From NCBI RefSeq assembly GCF_014648055.1, contig NZ_BMQJ01000018.1:1-64000 (forward strand): 64,000 nt of DNA. The letters are read 5' to 3'. The stretch comes from Streptosporangium pseudovulgare (GTDB lineage: Bacteria > Actinomycetota > Actinomycetes > Streptosporangiales > Streptosporangiaceae). Numbering within the stretch: position 1 is the first letter of the stretch; each line of letters opens with the position of its first letter. Under the pieces are notes generated by a model. It saw only the letters and a list, made by a program, of their open reading frames with translations. It was not told where the DNA came from and ran no database searches. The translations under genes were made by a program, and so were the position numbers. Shown here one piece after another: positions 52,963-61,998 of this stretch.

Positions 52963-54698
52963 CGGAGGTGCTCCGGCTGCGCCCGGTCGTCCACGCCGCC
53001 CCCACCGCCGACGGGGTGCACGTACGCGGGTGGACGTCGAGCTTCACCGTCAAGGGCGGGGCCGGGCTGTGGCGGCTGTGGGAGCAGCTCGCCGCGGCCC
53101 TGGCGGGCGGCGTGCCCGCCCCCGAGCTGGCCGCCCCATCCGGCACCCCGGAACCGGTCGCCCGCGCCATCGAGCTGATCATCGGCCAGCTGCGCGAGCA
53201 CGACATGCTCGTGGCCGTGCCGCAGGGGTGGGGAGAACCGGGCCCCGACCTGCCGCCGATCGCGGTGGCCGCCTGGCTTGAGTCCTCGGCGGCCGACCCC
53301 GCCGCCGCGTGGCACCGGCTCGCCGGGACGGTGTTCACGGTCTGCGGCGCAGGCGCACCGGCCGCCGCCGCCGAGCGCGCCCTGGCCGCAGCGGGGATGC
53401 GCTACCGCCGCGTACCGGGGCCGGCCTCCACGCTGACGCTGGAGGCGTCAGACCGGCTCGCCGTGGTGGCCGGGTGCCTGGGAGAGGTCGGCTACGCCGT
53501 ACCCCCGGGCTCCGCCGACACGGCGGCAGCGCAGGCCGCCGCCGTGGCCCACCACCTGTCGGGCGGGTCCACCGAGGCATCGGCGAATGAGGCATCCGCC
53601 GGCGCGACCCCCCGCCTGTCGAACGGGCCCGCCGCGGAGCCGCCCGAGGTCCTTTGCGCACTGGTGGCCGGGGCTGCGGTGCACCGGTTGCTGTGCGCGG
53701 CGGCCGGGCTGCCCGACCCCTCCCGGGAAGGGCGCGAGACCCCCACACCGCACCACGCGGTCCTGGTCGCCCGCCTCGACCCGCTCAGGATGGCCTATCA
53801 CCCCTGGCCCGACGCCGAGCCACCCCGCGAGGCGCTCTCCTGGGAGGAGGCCATGGCGGCACTCGACGTCCTCGGCGATCCTGAGCTGGGCCTGGTGCCC
53901 ACCCCACAGGCGCAGGATCTGCCCCAGCTCCCCGTCAACCTGGCCGCCTGTGGCGAGATGGTGGGCTACGGCACCACACTGAACGCCGCCCGCCTGCATG
54001 CCGCCCTGTCCGCGGTCGCCCGGCCCTCCGACGTGGCCATCGGCATGGATCACCTGCACGCCCGCGGCCTGGCCCTGCGCCTGGCCACCCATCGCAACCG
54101 GCTGGAACCGGTGGAGGCCGTGGAGCTCGTGGAGGAGGCGGAGTGGGCCGACGATCCCGCGGCGCGCCGCTGGTGGAAAGCGCTGACCCTACGCCTGGCC
54201 GTACCGGCGAGCATCGAGGTGGTACGGCTCGCGGCCGGCGTGGTGCATGCCCAGGTGAGTGCACGCGGGTGCGTCCTCGGCTGGGCGGTGGAAGCCGAAG
54301 CAGGCGAGGCGGCGGCCTTCGCCCTGCTCGCGGCGACGGCGAGGGAACAGGCGCGCCGAGCGGGCCGGTCGATCGCCGAAGGTCCACCGGTCTGCGGCGC
54401 GACCCCGGCATGGCAGCCCTCGCCCCAGCCGCTTCCCTGGGGGTACCGGGACCATGCTTGGCCGTCTGGTTCCCGCGAAGGCGAGGCCCGCTTTCAGCAG
54501 GTCCTCGCAGCCCTGGCCGGCGAGCATGAGACCCCTGGAGCCGAGGCCACTGAAATCGGGGCCACCGCGCTCAGGCCGGCTGCACCCGTAGCAGACGAAG
54601 CCGGGGTCGGCGGGCCGTGGGCGATTTCGGGTCTGGTCGCGGTCCGGATACCCCCTGCCCGCGCGGCGCGGCCGCTCGACCTCGGACGCGCCCAATGA
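52959..54698 (+). CDS. RRE / Ocin-ThiF-like leader-binding protein (TbtF-like), operon B
   Basis: 579 residues from ATG 52959, overlapping the previous stop. N-terminal RRE-like winged helix (EVLRLRPVVHAAPTADGVHV, GLWRLWEQLAAALAGG), then the E1-like domain with AVVAGCLGEVGYAVPPG, and a C-terminal segment with VCGATPAW like VCGAIPCP in the A copy. The C-terminus extends about 60 residues beyond the A homologue. Role as for the A protein: leader recognition and delivery to the YcaO enzyme encoded directly downstream. The near-identical leaders mean either RRE might accept any of the four precursors. Confidence 0.82.
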   Translation: MTEVLRLRPVVHAAPTADGVHVRGWTSSFTVKGGAGLWRLWEQLAAALAGGVPAPELAAPSGTPEPVARAIELIIGQLREHDMLVAVPQGWGEPGPDLPPIAVAAWLESSAADPAAAWHRLAGTVFTVCGAGAPAAAAERALAAAGMRYRRVPGPASTLTLEASDRLAVVAGCLGEVGYAVPPGSADTAAAQAAAVAHHLSGGSTEASANEASAGATPRLSNGPAAEPPEVLCALVAGAAVHRLLCAAAGLPDPSREGRETPTPHHAVLVARLDPLRMAYHPWPDAEPPREALSWEEAMAALDVLGDPELGLVPTPQAQDLPQLPVNLAACGEMVGYGTTLNAARLHAALSAVARPSDVAIGMDHLHARGLALRLATHRNRLEPVEAVELVEEAEWADDPAARRWWKALTLRLAVPASIEVVRLAAGVVHAQVSARGCVLGWAVEAEAGEAAAFALLAATAREQARRAGRSIAEGPPVCGATPAWQPSPQPLPWGYRDHAWPSGSREGEARFQQVLAALAGEHETPGAEATEIGATALRPAAPVADEAGVGGPWAISGLVAVRIPPARAARPLDLGRAQ

Positions 54699-56629
54699 AG
54701 ATCCGCTCCTGCGCGACAGAGCTACGCGACACGGACGCCGAGGCGCTCTTCCTGACCCGGTACCGCCTGGCCGAGCTGGAGGAGCTCGCCGCCCGCACCA
54801 AGAGCAGACGGCATCCGTTACTGCCGATCTGCCACGAGGGCGCACTGGTCCTGATCGGCCCGGTCCAGGGCCCCCAAGGCGGCGTCTGCCTGGCCTGCGC
54901 CGAGACCCAGCGGCTGGCCGCGTTCGGGACCGCCGTCCCGGTGGGCGACCCGCGGCTCACCCTGCGAGGTGTGGCATCACCCGCTTTCCAGCCCGCTCTG
55001 CTGGAGCTGGCGGCCACGATGCTCGCCGACGCCGAGCAGCACGCGGACGTCGTCTACGCCCTGCGGACCGACCACGGCTCCATGACCCACCACACCGTCA
55101 TGCCCCGCACCGAGGGATGCCCGACATGCGCACCGCGGCCGACGGAGGAGCCCATCGCCCAGCCATCGCCCCCAGCTGCGACGGCCGTCGCACAGACGTC
55201 GTCCCCCACCGCAGAATCCGCTGCCCGAGCACCGCTGCCAGCCGTCGCGGGCACCTTCCGGACCCACAACCCGAAGACCGAGGGCTCACGCCTGCACGAC
55301 ACGCTCATCGACTCGCGGTACGGCCCAGTGGCAGGTCTCAGACGCAGCGGCTCCCTGGCCCTGCCCACGGTGGCCGCGATGCTGGCCGGTGACCCGGACG
55401 GGCAGGTGGCCGGGTTCGGCCGGACGGGGGACTTCGCGCAGTCGGAGCGGGTGGCCCTGTTCGAGGCGGTCGAGCGACTCAGCGGCATGCGCCCGCACGG
55501 CGGCCTGGCCGGCGCGGCCGGCACAGGTGGCGCGGGCAGGGTGGCGCGGGCGGATGGCGCAGGCGGTGCGGTGTGGGCGGCCTTCGCCGACCTGGGCCCG
55601 GACCGCGCGGTCGATCCCGCCACGCTGGGCCTGCACGAGCCCGACCGGTACCGGACCGACCCCCACCGCACCCTGGTCCCCTACACCCCCGACGTGCCGA
55701 CCACCTGGGCTCAAGGTTGGTCCTTCACCCGCTCCACGCCCCTCCTCGTCCCCGAGCACGTCGCCTACTGGGGGCTGCCACGAAGCGACGCGGCCAGGTT
55801 CGTGGCTGAGACCTCCAGCGGTTGCGGGCTGGGCAACAGCCTGGCCGAGGCGGTGCTGCACGGCTTCTTCGAGGTCGCGGAGCGCGACGCGTTCCTGATG
55901 GCCTGGTACGCGGGCACCCCGCTGCCCCGCCTCGCCGTACCGGACGATCATCTCCTGCTGCCCCACCTGGTCGACCGCCTCGACCACCGTGGGTACGTCC
56001 TGGAATTCCTCGACGCCACGAACGATCTCGGCGTCCCCGTCGCCCTGGCGATGGCCCGGCGAAGGGACGGCAGGCAGCCCGCGGCCTTCTTCGCCGCAGG
56101 AGCGCATCCCGATCCGGTGGCCGCGATGGTCTCGGCCGCCGCGGAGATCGCCGTGGACGTCGAATCCGCCGCCGACCGGGCCAGGCAGGCGCCGGGCGAC
56201 TACACGAGGGAGCGGCTGCTGCGCCTGCTCGACGACCCGGACCGGATCCGCACCATGGAGGACCACGTCGCCGTGTACGGCCTGCCGGAGGCGGCAGGGA
56301 AGTACGCGTTCCTCCTGGAGGACGCTCCGGAACCGGTGCCCGCCCCCGCTCCACCCGGCGGCGACCTGTGGGCGGTTCTCGACCACTACGTCGGCCATCT
56401 GCGTGGGCTCGGCCTGGAGCTCGCCGCCGTGGACCAGAGCCATCCCGTCATCCGCGACCGTCTGGGCCTGCGTGCGGCGAAGGTGATCGTGCCGGGCACG
56501 CTGCCGATGACCTTCGGCCACGCCAACCGGCGCCTGCGCGGCCTGGACCGGCTCTGGAGCGTCCCCGCCCTCCTGGGCCGCCGCCCCACACGTGGACCCG
56601 ACCGCCTGCCACCCCACCCATTCCCGTGA
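54695..56629 (+). CDS. YcaO cyclodehydratase (TbtG-like), operon B
   Basis: 644 residues from ATG 54695 (4-base overlap upstream). Zinc-site Cys pairs CLACAET near 66 and CPTCAP near 149, separated by more sequence than in the A copy. A Ala/Pro/Ser-rich linker follows (about 155-190). The YcaO motif SSGCGLGNSLAEA is near 374, with FEVAERDAF, and the Pro-rich end is LPPHPFP. Compared with the operon A enzyme it carries a Gly/Ala insertion (GLAGAAGTGGAGRVARADGA) around 296-315. It should form thiazolines from core Cys with ATP. Confidence 0.9.
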   Translation: MKIRSCATELRDTDAEALFLTRYRLAELEELAARTKSRRHPLLPICHEGALVLIGPVQGPQGGVCLACAETQRLAAFGTAVPVGDPRLTLRGVASPAFQPALLELAATMLADAEQHADVVYALRTDHGSMTHHTVMPRTEGCPTCAPRPTEEPIAQPSPPAATAVAQTSSPTAESAARAPLPAVAGTFRTHNPKTEGSRLHDTLIDSRYGPVAGLRRSGSLALPTVAAMLAGDPDGQVAGFGRTGDFAQSERVALFEAVERLSGMRPHGGLAGAAGTGGAGRVARADGAGGAVWAAFADLGPDRAVDPATLGLHEPDRYRTDPHRTLVPYTPDVPTTWAQGWSFTRSTPLLVPEHVAYWGLPRSDAARFVAETSSGCGLGNSLAEAVLHGFFEVAERDAFLMAWYAGTPLPRLAVPDDHLLLPHLVDRLDHRGYVLEFLDATNDLGVPVALAMARRRDGRQPAAFFAAGAHPDPVAAMVSAAAEIAVDVESAADRARQAPGDYTRERLLRLLDDPDRIRTMEDHVAVYGLPEAAGKYAFLLEDAPEPVPAPAPPGGDLWAVLDHYVGHLRGLGLELAAVDQSHPVIRDRLGLRAAKVIVPGTLPMTFGHANRRLRGLDRLWSVPALLGRRPTRGPDRLPPHPFP

Positions 56630-57861
56630 CGGAGCCTCTCGTGGCGGAGTCCCCTGCCCCGTCGGCCGACGGCATCGACGTACCAGCCGACAGCATCGCC
56701 GCCGTCCTGGCCACCGTCTACGAGCACGGGCCGGGCAAGGGCCCGCACTCCGAGGGCCCGGTACGGCCCGAGCCGCCCGCCGTTCCAGGCACCCCGCTGA
56801 GCTCTCTCGCGGCCTGGGGTGACTTCGGCGCCGCCCTGGCCAGGCTCCTGACGGACGTGCTCACCCCGACCCGCTGGGAGCCGCACAACCCGTTCAACGA
56901 CCACCGCGCCTACCCCTCGCCGCGCGCCGCCTACCTGATCGAGCCCTGGCTGCGGATCGGCATCAGTGCCTGGCGCGTCGACCTGGTCCGGCGCACCCTG
57001 GCCGGTCCCGGCTCGCCGCGCCCCGCCCGGAGGGTCAGGCTGGATCTGCGGCGCCGTCCGGACCGGCTGCCCGCCGGCTACGGCTCGCTCGCCGAGGCCC
57101 TGGCCGAGCTGGAAGCCGGGCACCTCATGGGAGCCCTGGCCGAACGTGCGCCCGGCCATGGGCTCACCCTCGTCCCGGATCCCGCGGGCGTCACGATCGC
57201 CCCCGGCGCCTCGGCCGTCGTCGCCTTGCCGCTCTTGCCCTCCTGGCGCAGCGCTGGTCTGGGGCCGCGCGGCGTGTCGGCCGACCCCAGGCCCTTGCCG
57301 GAGTCGGCTGCCCGGGCGATCGCCGAGGCGCTCACGGATCCGCCGCCGGGCTCACCTGTCGCGACCTCACGCCTGAGAGTACGGCTGGCGCTCAGGAACG
57401 TGACCGGCTTGCCGGACGGCTGGTACGCGCTGTCTCCCTTGGAGCCGCGAAGGTGCGACGACTGCCACCCGCCGTCCCCCCTGGAAGTACGACAACCGGG
57501 CGCCGCGATGGCGGCGGTCCAGGCCGCCTTCACCTACCCGCCCGAGCAGATCCACGTAGGCGGCATGAACCTGGCCGTTCTCATCACCGCCGACGTCGGG
57601 CGCGCGGTGCGGGAGGAGGGACCCCAGGCCTACCCCGCTCTCCTGCGGGCCGCCGGAGCGCTGGCGCAGCACGCCTGTACGGCTGCGGCCGTACAGGGCC
57701 TGTTCTGCCGCCCAGTGCGCAGCGTCAGGGAAGCGTCCCTGGAGGCCGCCGCTGGCGCACCCGCCGCTCATGACCTGCTCTACCTGGCCCTGGTCGGACG
57801 CCCACGGTTCGCCTCGCTCTCCTACGACCTGACGCCGCTGGCCCGTGACGCTACTTCGTGA
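56626..57861 (+). CDS. SagB/TbtE-type azoline dehydrogenase, operon B
   Basis: 411 residues from GTG 56626, overlapping the YcaO stop (GTGA). Nitroreductase fold: HRAYPSPRAAYLIEPWLRIG contains the conserved basic/Pro segment, and the late block PALLRAAGALAQHACTAAAV with DLLYLALVGRP resembles FMN-binding helices of thiazole oxidases. The classical RRSxRxF motif is weak, so FMN binding should be tested. Unlike the operon A protein it has no SpaB_C domain: the N-terminal 60 residues are just a Pro/Ala-rich segment. It would aromatise azolines to azoles. Its stop overlaps the start of an integrase-like frame. Confidence 0.78.
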   Translation: MTEPLVAESPAPSADGIDVPADSIAAVLATVYEHGPGKGPHSEGPVRPEPPAVPGTPLSSLAAWGDFGAALARLLTDVLTPTRWEPHNPFNDHRAYPSPRAAYLIEPWLRIGISAWRVDLVRRTLAGPGSPRPARRVRLDLRRRPDRLPAGYGSLAEALAELEAGHLMGALAERAPGHGLTLVPDPAGVTIAPGASAVVALPLLPSWRSAGLGPRGVSADPRPLPESAARAIAEALTDPPPGSPVATSRLRVRLALRNVTGLPDGWYALSPLEPRRCDDCHPPSPLEVRQPGAAMAAVQAAFTYPPEQIHVGGMNLAVLITADVGRAVREEGPQAYPALLRAAGALAQHACTAAAVQGLFCRPVRSVREASLEAAAGAPAAHDLLYLALVGRPRFASLSYDLTPLARDATS

Positions 57862-58310
57862 TCACGCTCTCGAGGCTCATCGAAGTGCTCACCGATCTGG
57901 ACCTGCTCCACGACGGCTCCGTTCCGGAGATCCGATCCTGGATCGAACGCGTCATATGCAACCTCACACCAGGCTTCATCGATCCCGTCCGGCAGTGGCT
58001 GCTGGTCTTGCTCAACGGCGACACCCGGGCGGACCGTCGTTCATCGTCCAGCATCTATGTCTATTTCGGATGCGTCCGGCCGTTTCTCGACGATTGGGCG
58101 GCGGGTTACGACCATCTGCGCGAGGTCACCCGCTCCGACATCCACGCAGTGCTTGGACCGCTCAACGGCTCACGACGCCACACCGCGACCAGCGCGGTGC
58201 GATCGCTGTTCGGTTTCGCGAAAAAGCGCGGCCTGATCCTTGCCAACCCGACGACCGGGTTGAAGGGCCGCCCAGCGGACTTTGCCCTGCCTCGCACCAG
58301 CCGTGATTAA
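57858..58310 (+). pseudogene. Tyrosine integrase, N-terminal core-binding domain only
   Basis: 150 residues from GTG 57858 (4-base overlap with the dehydrogenase). The sequence matches the SAM-like N-terminal domain of a common actinomycete integrase: IDPVRQWLLVLLNGD, RPFLDDWAAGYDHLREVTRS, and SAVRSLFGFAKKRGLILANP. It stops where the catalytic domain should begin, so it is truncated and inactive. It forms the right border of the island. Confidence 0.65.
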
Positions 58311-58328
58311 CCCCGTTTGGGGCCTATG

Positions 58329-58761
58329 ACAGCATTCTTACCGGCACCCCTGCTGCGGCGGCGCCATCCCAGCCGAGAAGCGCTCCGACGCCAAGGACTG
58401 CAGCGACGGCCACAAGCGCCGCTACCACCGCGAGCGACTTGCGGCCCAGGCCGAGGCCGACCTACGGGCCCAGCTGGCCGAACGCCGCGAGCAGACTGCC
58501 ACTGCGGACAAGAAGACCGCCGAACAGGCCGCCCGCCAGGCCAAGACCGCGGCCGCCGCCAAGGTCGCCGAGGCCAACTCCGCCTGGAAACAGACCGCCC
58601 AGCACGAGAAGGCCGTCGGCGCGGCCGAAGCTGAACGCGACACCGCCCTCCAGGCCGAAGCCCACGCCATCACCGCGCACGCGCAGGTGAGCGAGGACCT
58701 GCGCGCTGAACGTGAGGAGGGGATCGCGAGGACCGGCGCAGATGACAACGCTTCCATCTGA
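58329..58761 (+). pseudogene. Coiled-coil protein remnant lacking a start
   Basis: An open frame without a start codon: a short Cys-containing piece (HPCCGGAIPAEKRSDAKDCS), then RRYHRERLAAQAEADLRAQL and about 90 residues of Ala/Glu/Arg-rich coiled coil, ending at TGA 58759-58761. It resembles actinomycete proteins with an N-terminal Cys-rich knuckle and a long coiled coil that lie near integrases. The 5' end is missing. Confidence 0.45.
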
Positions 58762-58981
58762 GCCTGGATCCACGGTGTGAATTGTTGTGATCGTTCTTTG
58801 GCTCAATTCCTCCACGAGCACCGTCTCTGCAGGTAGAGGTCCTGTTTTCGGATGTGGGAGGCCTGCCGTGCTCGGGTCGCGGCTTGTCCGGGTGCTGCGG
58901 GCTGGGGCAGTGGGTGGGCCACAATGGCCGGTGACCGTCGTGGTCGTCGGGTTCGAGGCGGTGGCGCGGATATGGGACGGG

Positions 58982-59125
58982 TCAGGCCGCTCGGGCCGGT
59001 GGCGGGTCGTGGACGGCCTCGAAGGCGTTCAGCCAGACCTGCTGCCAGCGCCAGTGCGCGGGCAGGTGCAGGGTGAGGTGTCCGCGGCCGTGCCGGGCCA
59101 GCCGTGCGGGCACGCTGATGTGCGC
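58982..59125 (-). pseudogene. IS4/IS1380-like transposase, C-terminal scrap
   Basis: About 45 codons reading VPARLARHGRGHLTLHLPAH, then WRWQQVWLNAFEAVHDPPPA and a stop. This is the typical C-terminal block of IS4/IS1380-type transposases (HLP.HW.W...W...F). Nothing of the catalytic core is nearby. Confidence 0.5.
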
Positions 59126-59687
59126 ATGATGGCGGCGTGGCCGGTGCGAAGGGCGGCGGCCGGATCGCTTCCGGCCGGTCCCTGCCAACGGAGGTAGACC
59201 ATGGTGGTGCCATGGCGCATGCCCACGGCGACATGAGCGATCGAGTCATCGAGGTGCTGCACGGCGAACGTCCTGATCCCTCCCGTCCAACGGCTGCCGG
59301 TACGGACGTGGCCGACGCGGTGCCCTGGAGCAGTACATACGGGTCAGGCTCGCCGTCCACCTCGAACGGCCAGGCCCACGTCACCTCCGCCGGCAGCCCG
59401 CCACGCGCCGCCACGATCGTCGCCCCCGCGCCCGGGTAGCCGTCCTCGGTCCAGGCATCCGTCGTGACCAGGGCCTGCACGCCACGCCACCCTGACCGGT
59501 CGAAGCCTGCAACGCCCTTGAGCACGTCATGGCCGGAGCGGCCGCACTCCTCGGTGCCATGACGGGTCGCCGCGACCGCGTCCACCGCCACCTGCGGGGA
59601 GGTGATCCAGAACCGCACCTCCAGCGGCTCGTCCAGCTCCGGGAGTAGCAGCTTGCCGCTGTAGGCGGGCACGCCCTCGGGCGGCAT
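59126..59687 (-). pseudogene. Unknown protein, frameshifted
   Basis: Starts MPPEGVPAYSGKLLLPELDE at 59687 with convincing coding bias (FWITSPQVAVDAVAATRHGT, WRGVQALVTTDAWTEDGYPG). Near 59290 the sense continues in another frame (FAVQHLDDSIAHVAVGMRHG, TTMVYLRWQGPAGSD). I do not recognise the family. The frameshift and the fusion to transposase debris argue that it is dead. Confidence 0.4.
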
Positions 59688-59741
59688 CCGAGTCTCAATG
59701 TTCTCCGGCCAGCACCACGGCAGAAGGGGGGTGCCCGGGAG

Positions 59742-59902
59742 GGTTACGCCCGCGTCTCCCCCGCGGACAGAGCCTGAACCGGCAGATCGACGCCCTGACC
59801 GCCGCCGGATGCCGCAAGGTCTTCGCCAGCAAGAAGTCCGGCAGGAACGCCCTGCGCCCGGAGCTGAAGGCCTGCCACGCCTTCCTGTCCGCCGACGGCT
59901 GA
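59742..59902 (+). pseudogene. Serine recombinase (resolvase) N-terminal remnant
   Basis: GYARVSPADR in one frame, then after a shift SLNRQIDALTAAGCRKVFAS and KKSGRNALRPELKACHAFLS to TGA 59900-59902. This is the start of a resolvase/invertase catalytic domain (Y-x-RVS box). It has one frameshift and no C-terminal part. Confidence 0.6.
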
Positions 59903-60086
59903 GCGAGGTGCTTTGCGCAGGCGATGAATAGCCGCAGTACGCGTCGCCGAAGTACCGCGTTGGTTGACAAGGCCGACGCCGGCTACACCGATCGATGGAT
60001 CACTTTTCCATCTGGCGGGAGACGCCCAAAGCAGCTCATCTCGTTATTTTCAACGAGATCCTGTCCTGCTAGGCAAAGGCGGCTCC

Positions 60087-60719
60087 GTGGCTCGTCCTCG
60101 CCGGTTCGGCTGGTTATGCGTTCTCATGATGTTTGCGTTTGGAACCGTGACGGGCCCCGCGCCCGCCGGCGCGTACGCCGCGACCCCCTGCACCGCCGCC
60201 GACCTCTACGCGCACCGGACGGTGACTCCTTCGACCATCACCGCCGGAGCCAAGTTCGGCACGACATCGGTGAGCGGCGATTTCAACAAGGACGGTTACG
60301 CCGACGTGGCCGTCGGCCTACGCGACCGCTTCGTCAAGAACCCCGGCGACATGCGCAGGTACCTGAGCCGGCCGGAGATGGACGCCGCGCTCAAGCCGAA
60401 GAAGGGCTCCCTCGGACGGGTGAACATCGGAAAAGCGGTCGAGCGGGCCGCGGCCCGGCACCCGGACATCCGGCAGCACTTCGCCGCGGTCGGTGGCCGG
60501 GACATGCCGGACTTCGTGGCGCTCAGGACCATGCGCATGTACGAGGTGACCACGAACTCACCGAGCGCGTTCTTCAACCACGTCAACCGCGGATACGTCG
60601 ATCCGACCGCCTACATCGGCTACAAGCAGGTCCCCTTCGGCACCGGCCTGTTGCCACGGCTGCCGCAGCCGAGCATCATCGAGCCGAAATTCCCCTTCCT
60701 ACCGGGAGCCGGACCATGA
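60087..60719 (+). CDS. Secreted protein with an FG-GAP-like segment, unknown family
   Basis: 210 residues from GTG 60087, with AAAGGCGG upstream. Signal peptide to about residue 31 (LCVLMMFAFGTVTGPAPAGA). Next comes one FG-GAP-type calcium-binding turn (FGTTSVSGDFNKDGYADVAV, DxNxDGxxD pattern). The remaining 140 residues (VALRTMRMYEVTTNSPSAFF, YVDPTAYIGYKQVPFGTGLL) belong to no family I can name. It may be an in-frame fusion created by deletion of further FG-GAP repeats. Its stop overlaps the histidine-kinase start, so it is co-translated with a two-component system. Confidence 0.55.
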   Translation: MARPRRFGWLCVLMMFAFGTVTGPAPAGAYAATPCTAADLYAHRTVTPSTITAGAKFGTTSVSGDFNKDGYADVAVGLRDRFVKNPGDMRRYLSRPEMDAALKPKKGSLGRVNIGKAVERAAARHPDIRQHFAAVGGRDMPDFVALRTMRMYEVTTNSPSAFFNHVNRGYVDPTAYIGYKQVPFGTGLLPRLPQPSIIEPKFPFLPGAGP

Positions 60720-61987
60720 CCGCTGCCCAGCCGCACGCCGCGGGTGAGCGTGACGTGATGTCCGGCTCCCGCGTCACGCTCGGCCGGCCGTGGATCGACC
60801 GCTGGGCGCGGTTGCTGGACTCACCCGCGGCCGACGGCGTGCTCGCGCTGGCGCTGGTCGCCGGGACGTGGGGGTGGGAGGTGTTCGAGCCGGGCAGGGG
60901 CCGGCCGACCGACGTGTTGTCGCTGACGCTGACCGCGCTGGTGAACGCGCCGCTGGCGATGCGCAGGCGGGAGCCGTTCACCCTGCTGGTCGTCTCGGTG
61001 AGCGCGTCGCTGGTCTACCACGCGCTGGGCTACCATCCGGGGCTCAACGGCATCGGCCCGCTGCTGGCGCTGTACTCGGTGGCCGTACGCTGCGCCTGGC
61101 AGGCCACCGCGGCCGGAACAGTGCTGGTGGTGACGGAGTGGACGCACGCCTCGAACCTGCAGCCGGGCGCCGCGCTGTGGTCGGCGCTCGGCCAGGCGCT
61201 GATCGTGGCGGCCTGGGCGGTCATCACCGGAAGCGTGGTGCGGCTGCTGGGGGAACGCGGCAGGCAACTGGCCGCCCTGGCCGTGCGGCTGGCCGAGGAA
61301 CAGGAGGTCACCGCGCAGCGGGCGGTCACTCATGAACGCGTCCGCATCGCCAGGGAACTGCACGACGTGGTCGCCCACCACATGTCGGTCATCTCCATAC
61401 AGGCCGGGCTGGGCCGCTACGTGGCGCTGTCCGACCCTGCCACCGCGCACGCCGCCCTGGGCGTCATCGCCGACACCAGCCACGAGGCGCTGACCGAGAT
61501 GCGGCGCCTGTTGTCGATCCTGCGTATCGAGGCCCACGAGGACGACGAGGGCGGCCACCCGGCGATGCCGGGGCTGGGCCAGCTGGACATCCTGGTGGAG
61601 CGCATGCGCACAGCCGGGCAGACGATCCAGGTGGACGTGGAGGGCCGGCCCAGGACGGTGCCCCCCGGCCTGGACCTGTGCGCGTACCGCATCGTGCAGG
61701 AGTCGCTGACCAACGTGCTCAAGCACGCGGGTCCGGCCCAGGTGCGCATCCGGCTGACGTACACGCGGGATGCCCTGACCCTGCACATCACCGATGACGG
61801 CGGGAACCCCGGCGCGCCCGCCGCCTCGTCCGCCGGTCCCGGTTGCGGCGGGGACGGGTTGATCGGCATGACTGAACGTGTCAGGCTCTACCAGGGAACG
61901 ATCATCGCGCATCCGCTCGCTCAGGGCGGTTTCGAGGTTCTGGTGATGTTCCCGCTTCCGCCGTCCGACCTGGACGCGCCGATCTGA
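60716..61987 (+). CDS. NarL-type sensor histidine kinase
   Basis: 423 residues from ATG 60716 (4-base overlap). N-terminal membrane part with about four to five helices (VLALALVAGTWGWEVF, FTLLVVSVSASLVYHALGY, ALIVAAWAVITGSVVRLL), a linker coiled coil, then HisKA_3: RVRIARELHDVVAHHMSVIS, with the phospho-acceptor His in RELHDVVAHH near residue 219. A GHKL ATPase domain follows (N box YRIVQESLTNVLKHA, then TDDGGN). No extracellular sensor domain is present, so it probably senses through the membrane or via the secreted neighbour. The partner regulator follows directly. Confidence 0.9.
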   Translation: MTAAQPHAAGERDVMSGSRVTLGRPWIDRWARLLDSPAADGVLALALVAGTWGWEVFEPGRGRPTDVLSLTLTALVNAPLAMRRREPFTLLVVSVSASLVYHALGYHPGLNGIGPLLALYSVAVRCAWQATAAGTVLVVTEWTHASNLQPGAALWSALGQALIVAAWAVITGSVVRLLGERGRQLAALAVRLAEEQEVTAQRAVTHERVRIARELHDVVAHHMSVISIQAGLGRYVALSDPATAHAALGVIADTSHEALTEMRRLLSILRIEAHEDDEGGHPAMPGLGQLDILVERMRTAGQTIQVDVEGRPRTVPPGLDLCAYRIVQESLTNVLKHAGPAQVRIRLTYTRDALTLHITDDGGNPGAPAASSAGPGCGGDGLIGMTERVRLYQGTIIAHPLAQGGFEVLVMFPLPPSDLDAPI

Positions 61988-61998
61988 GCAGGCAGGTG

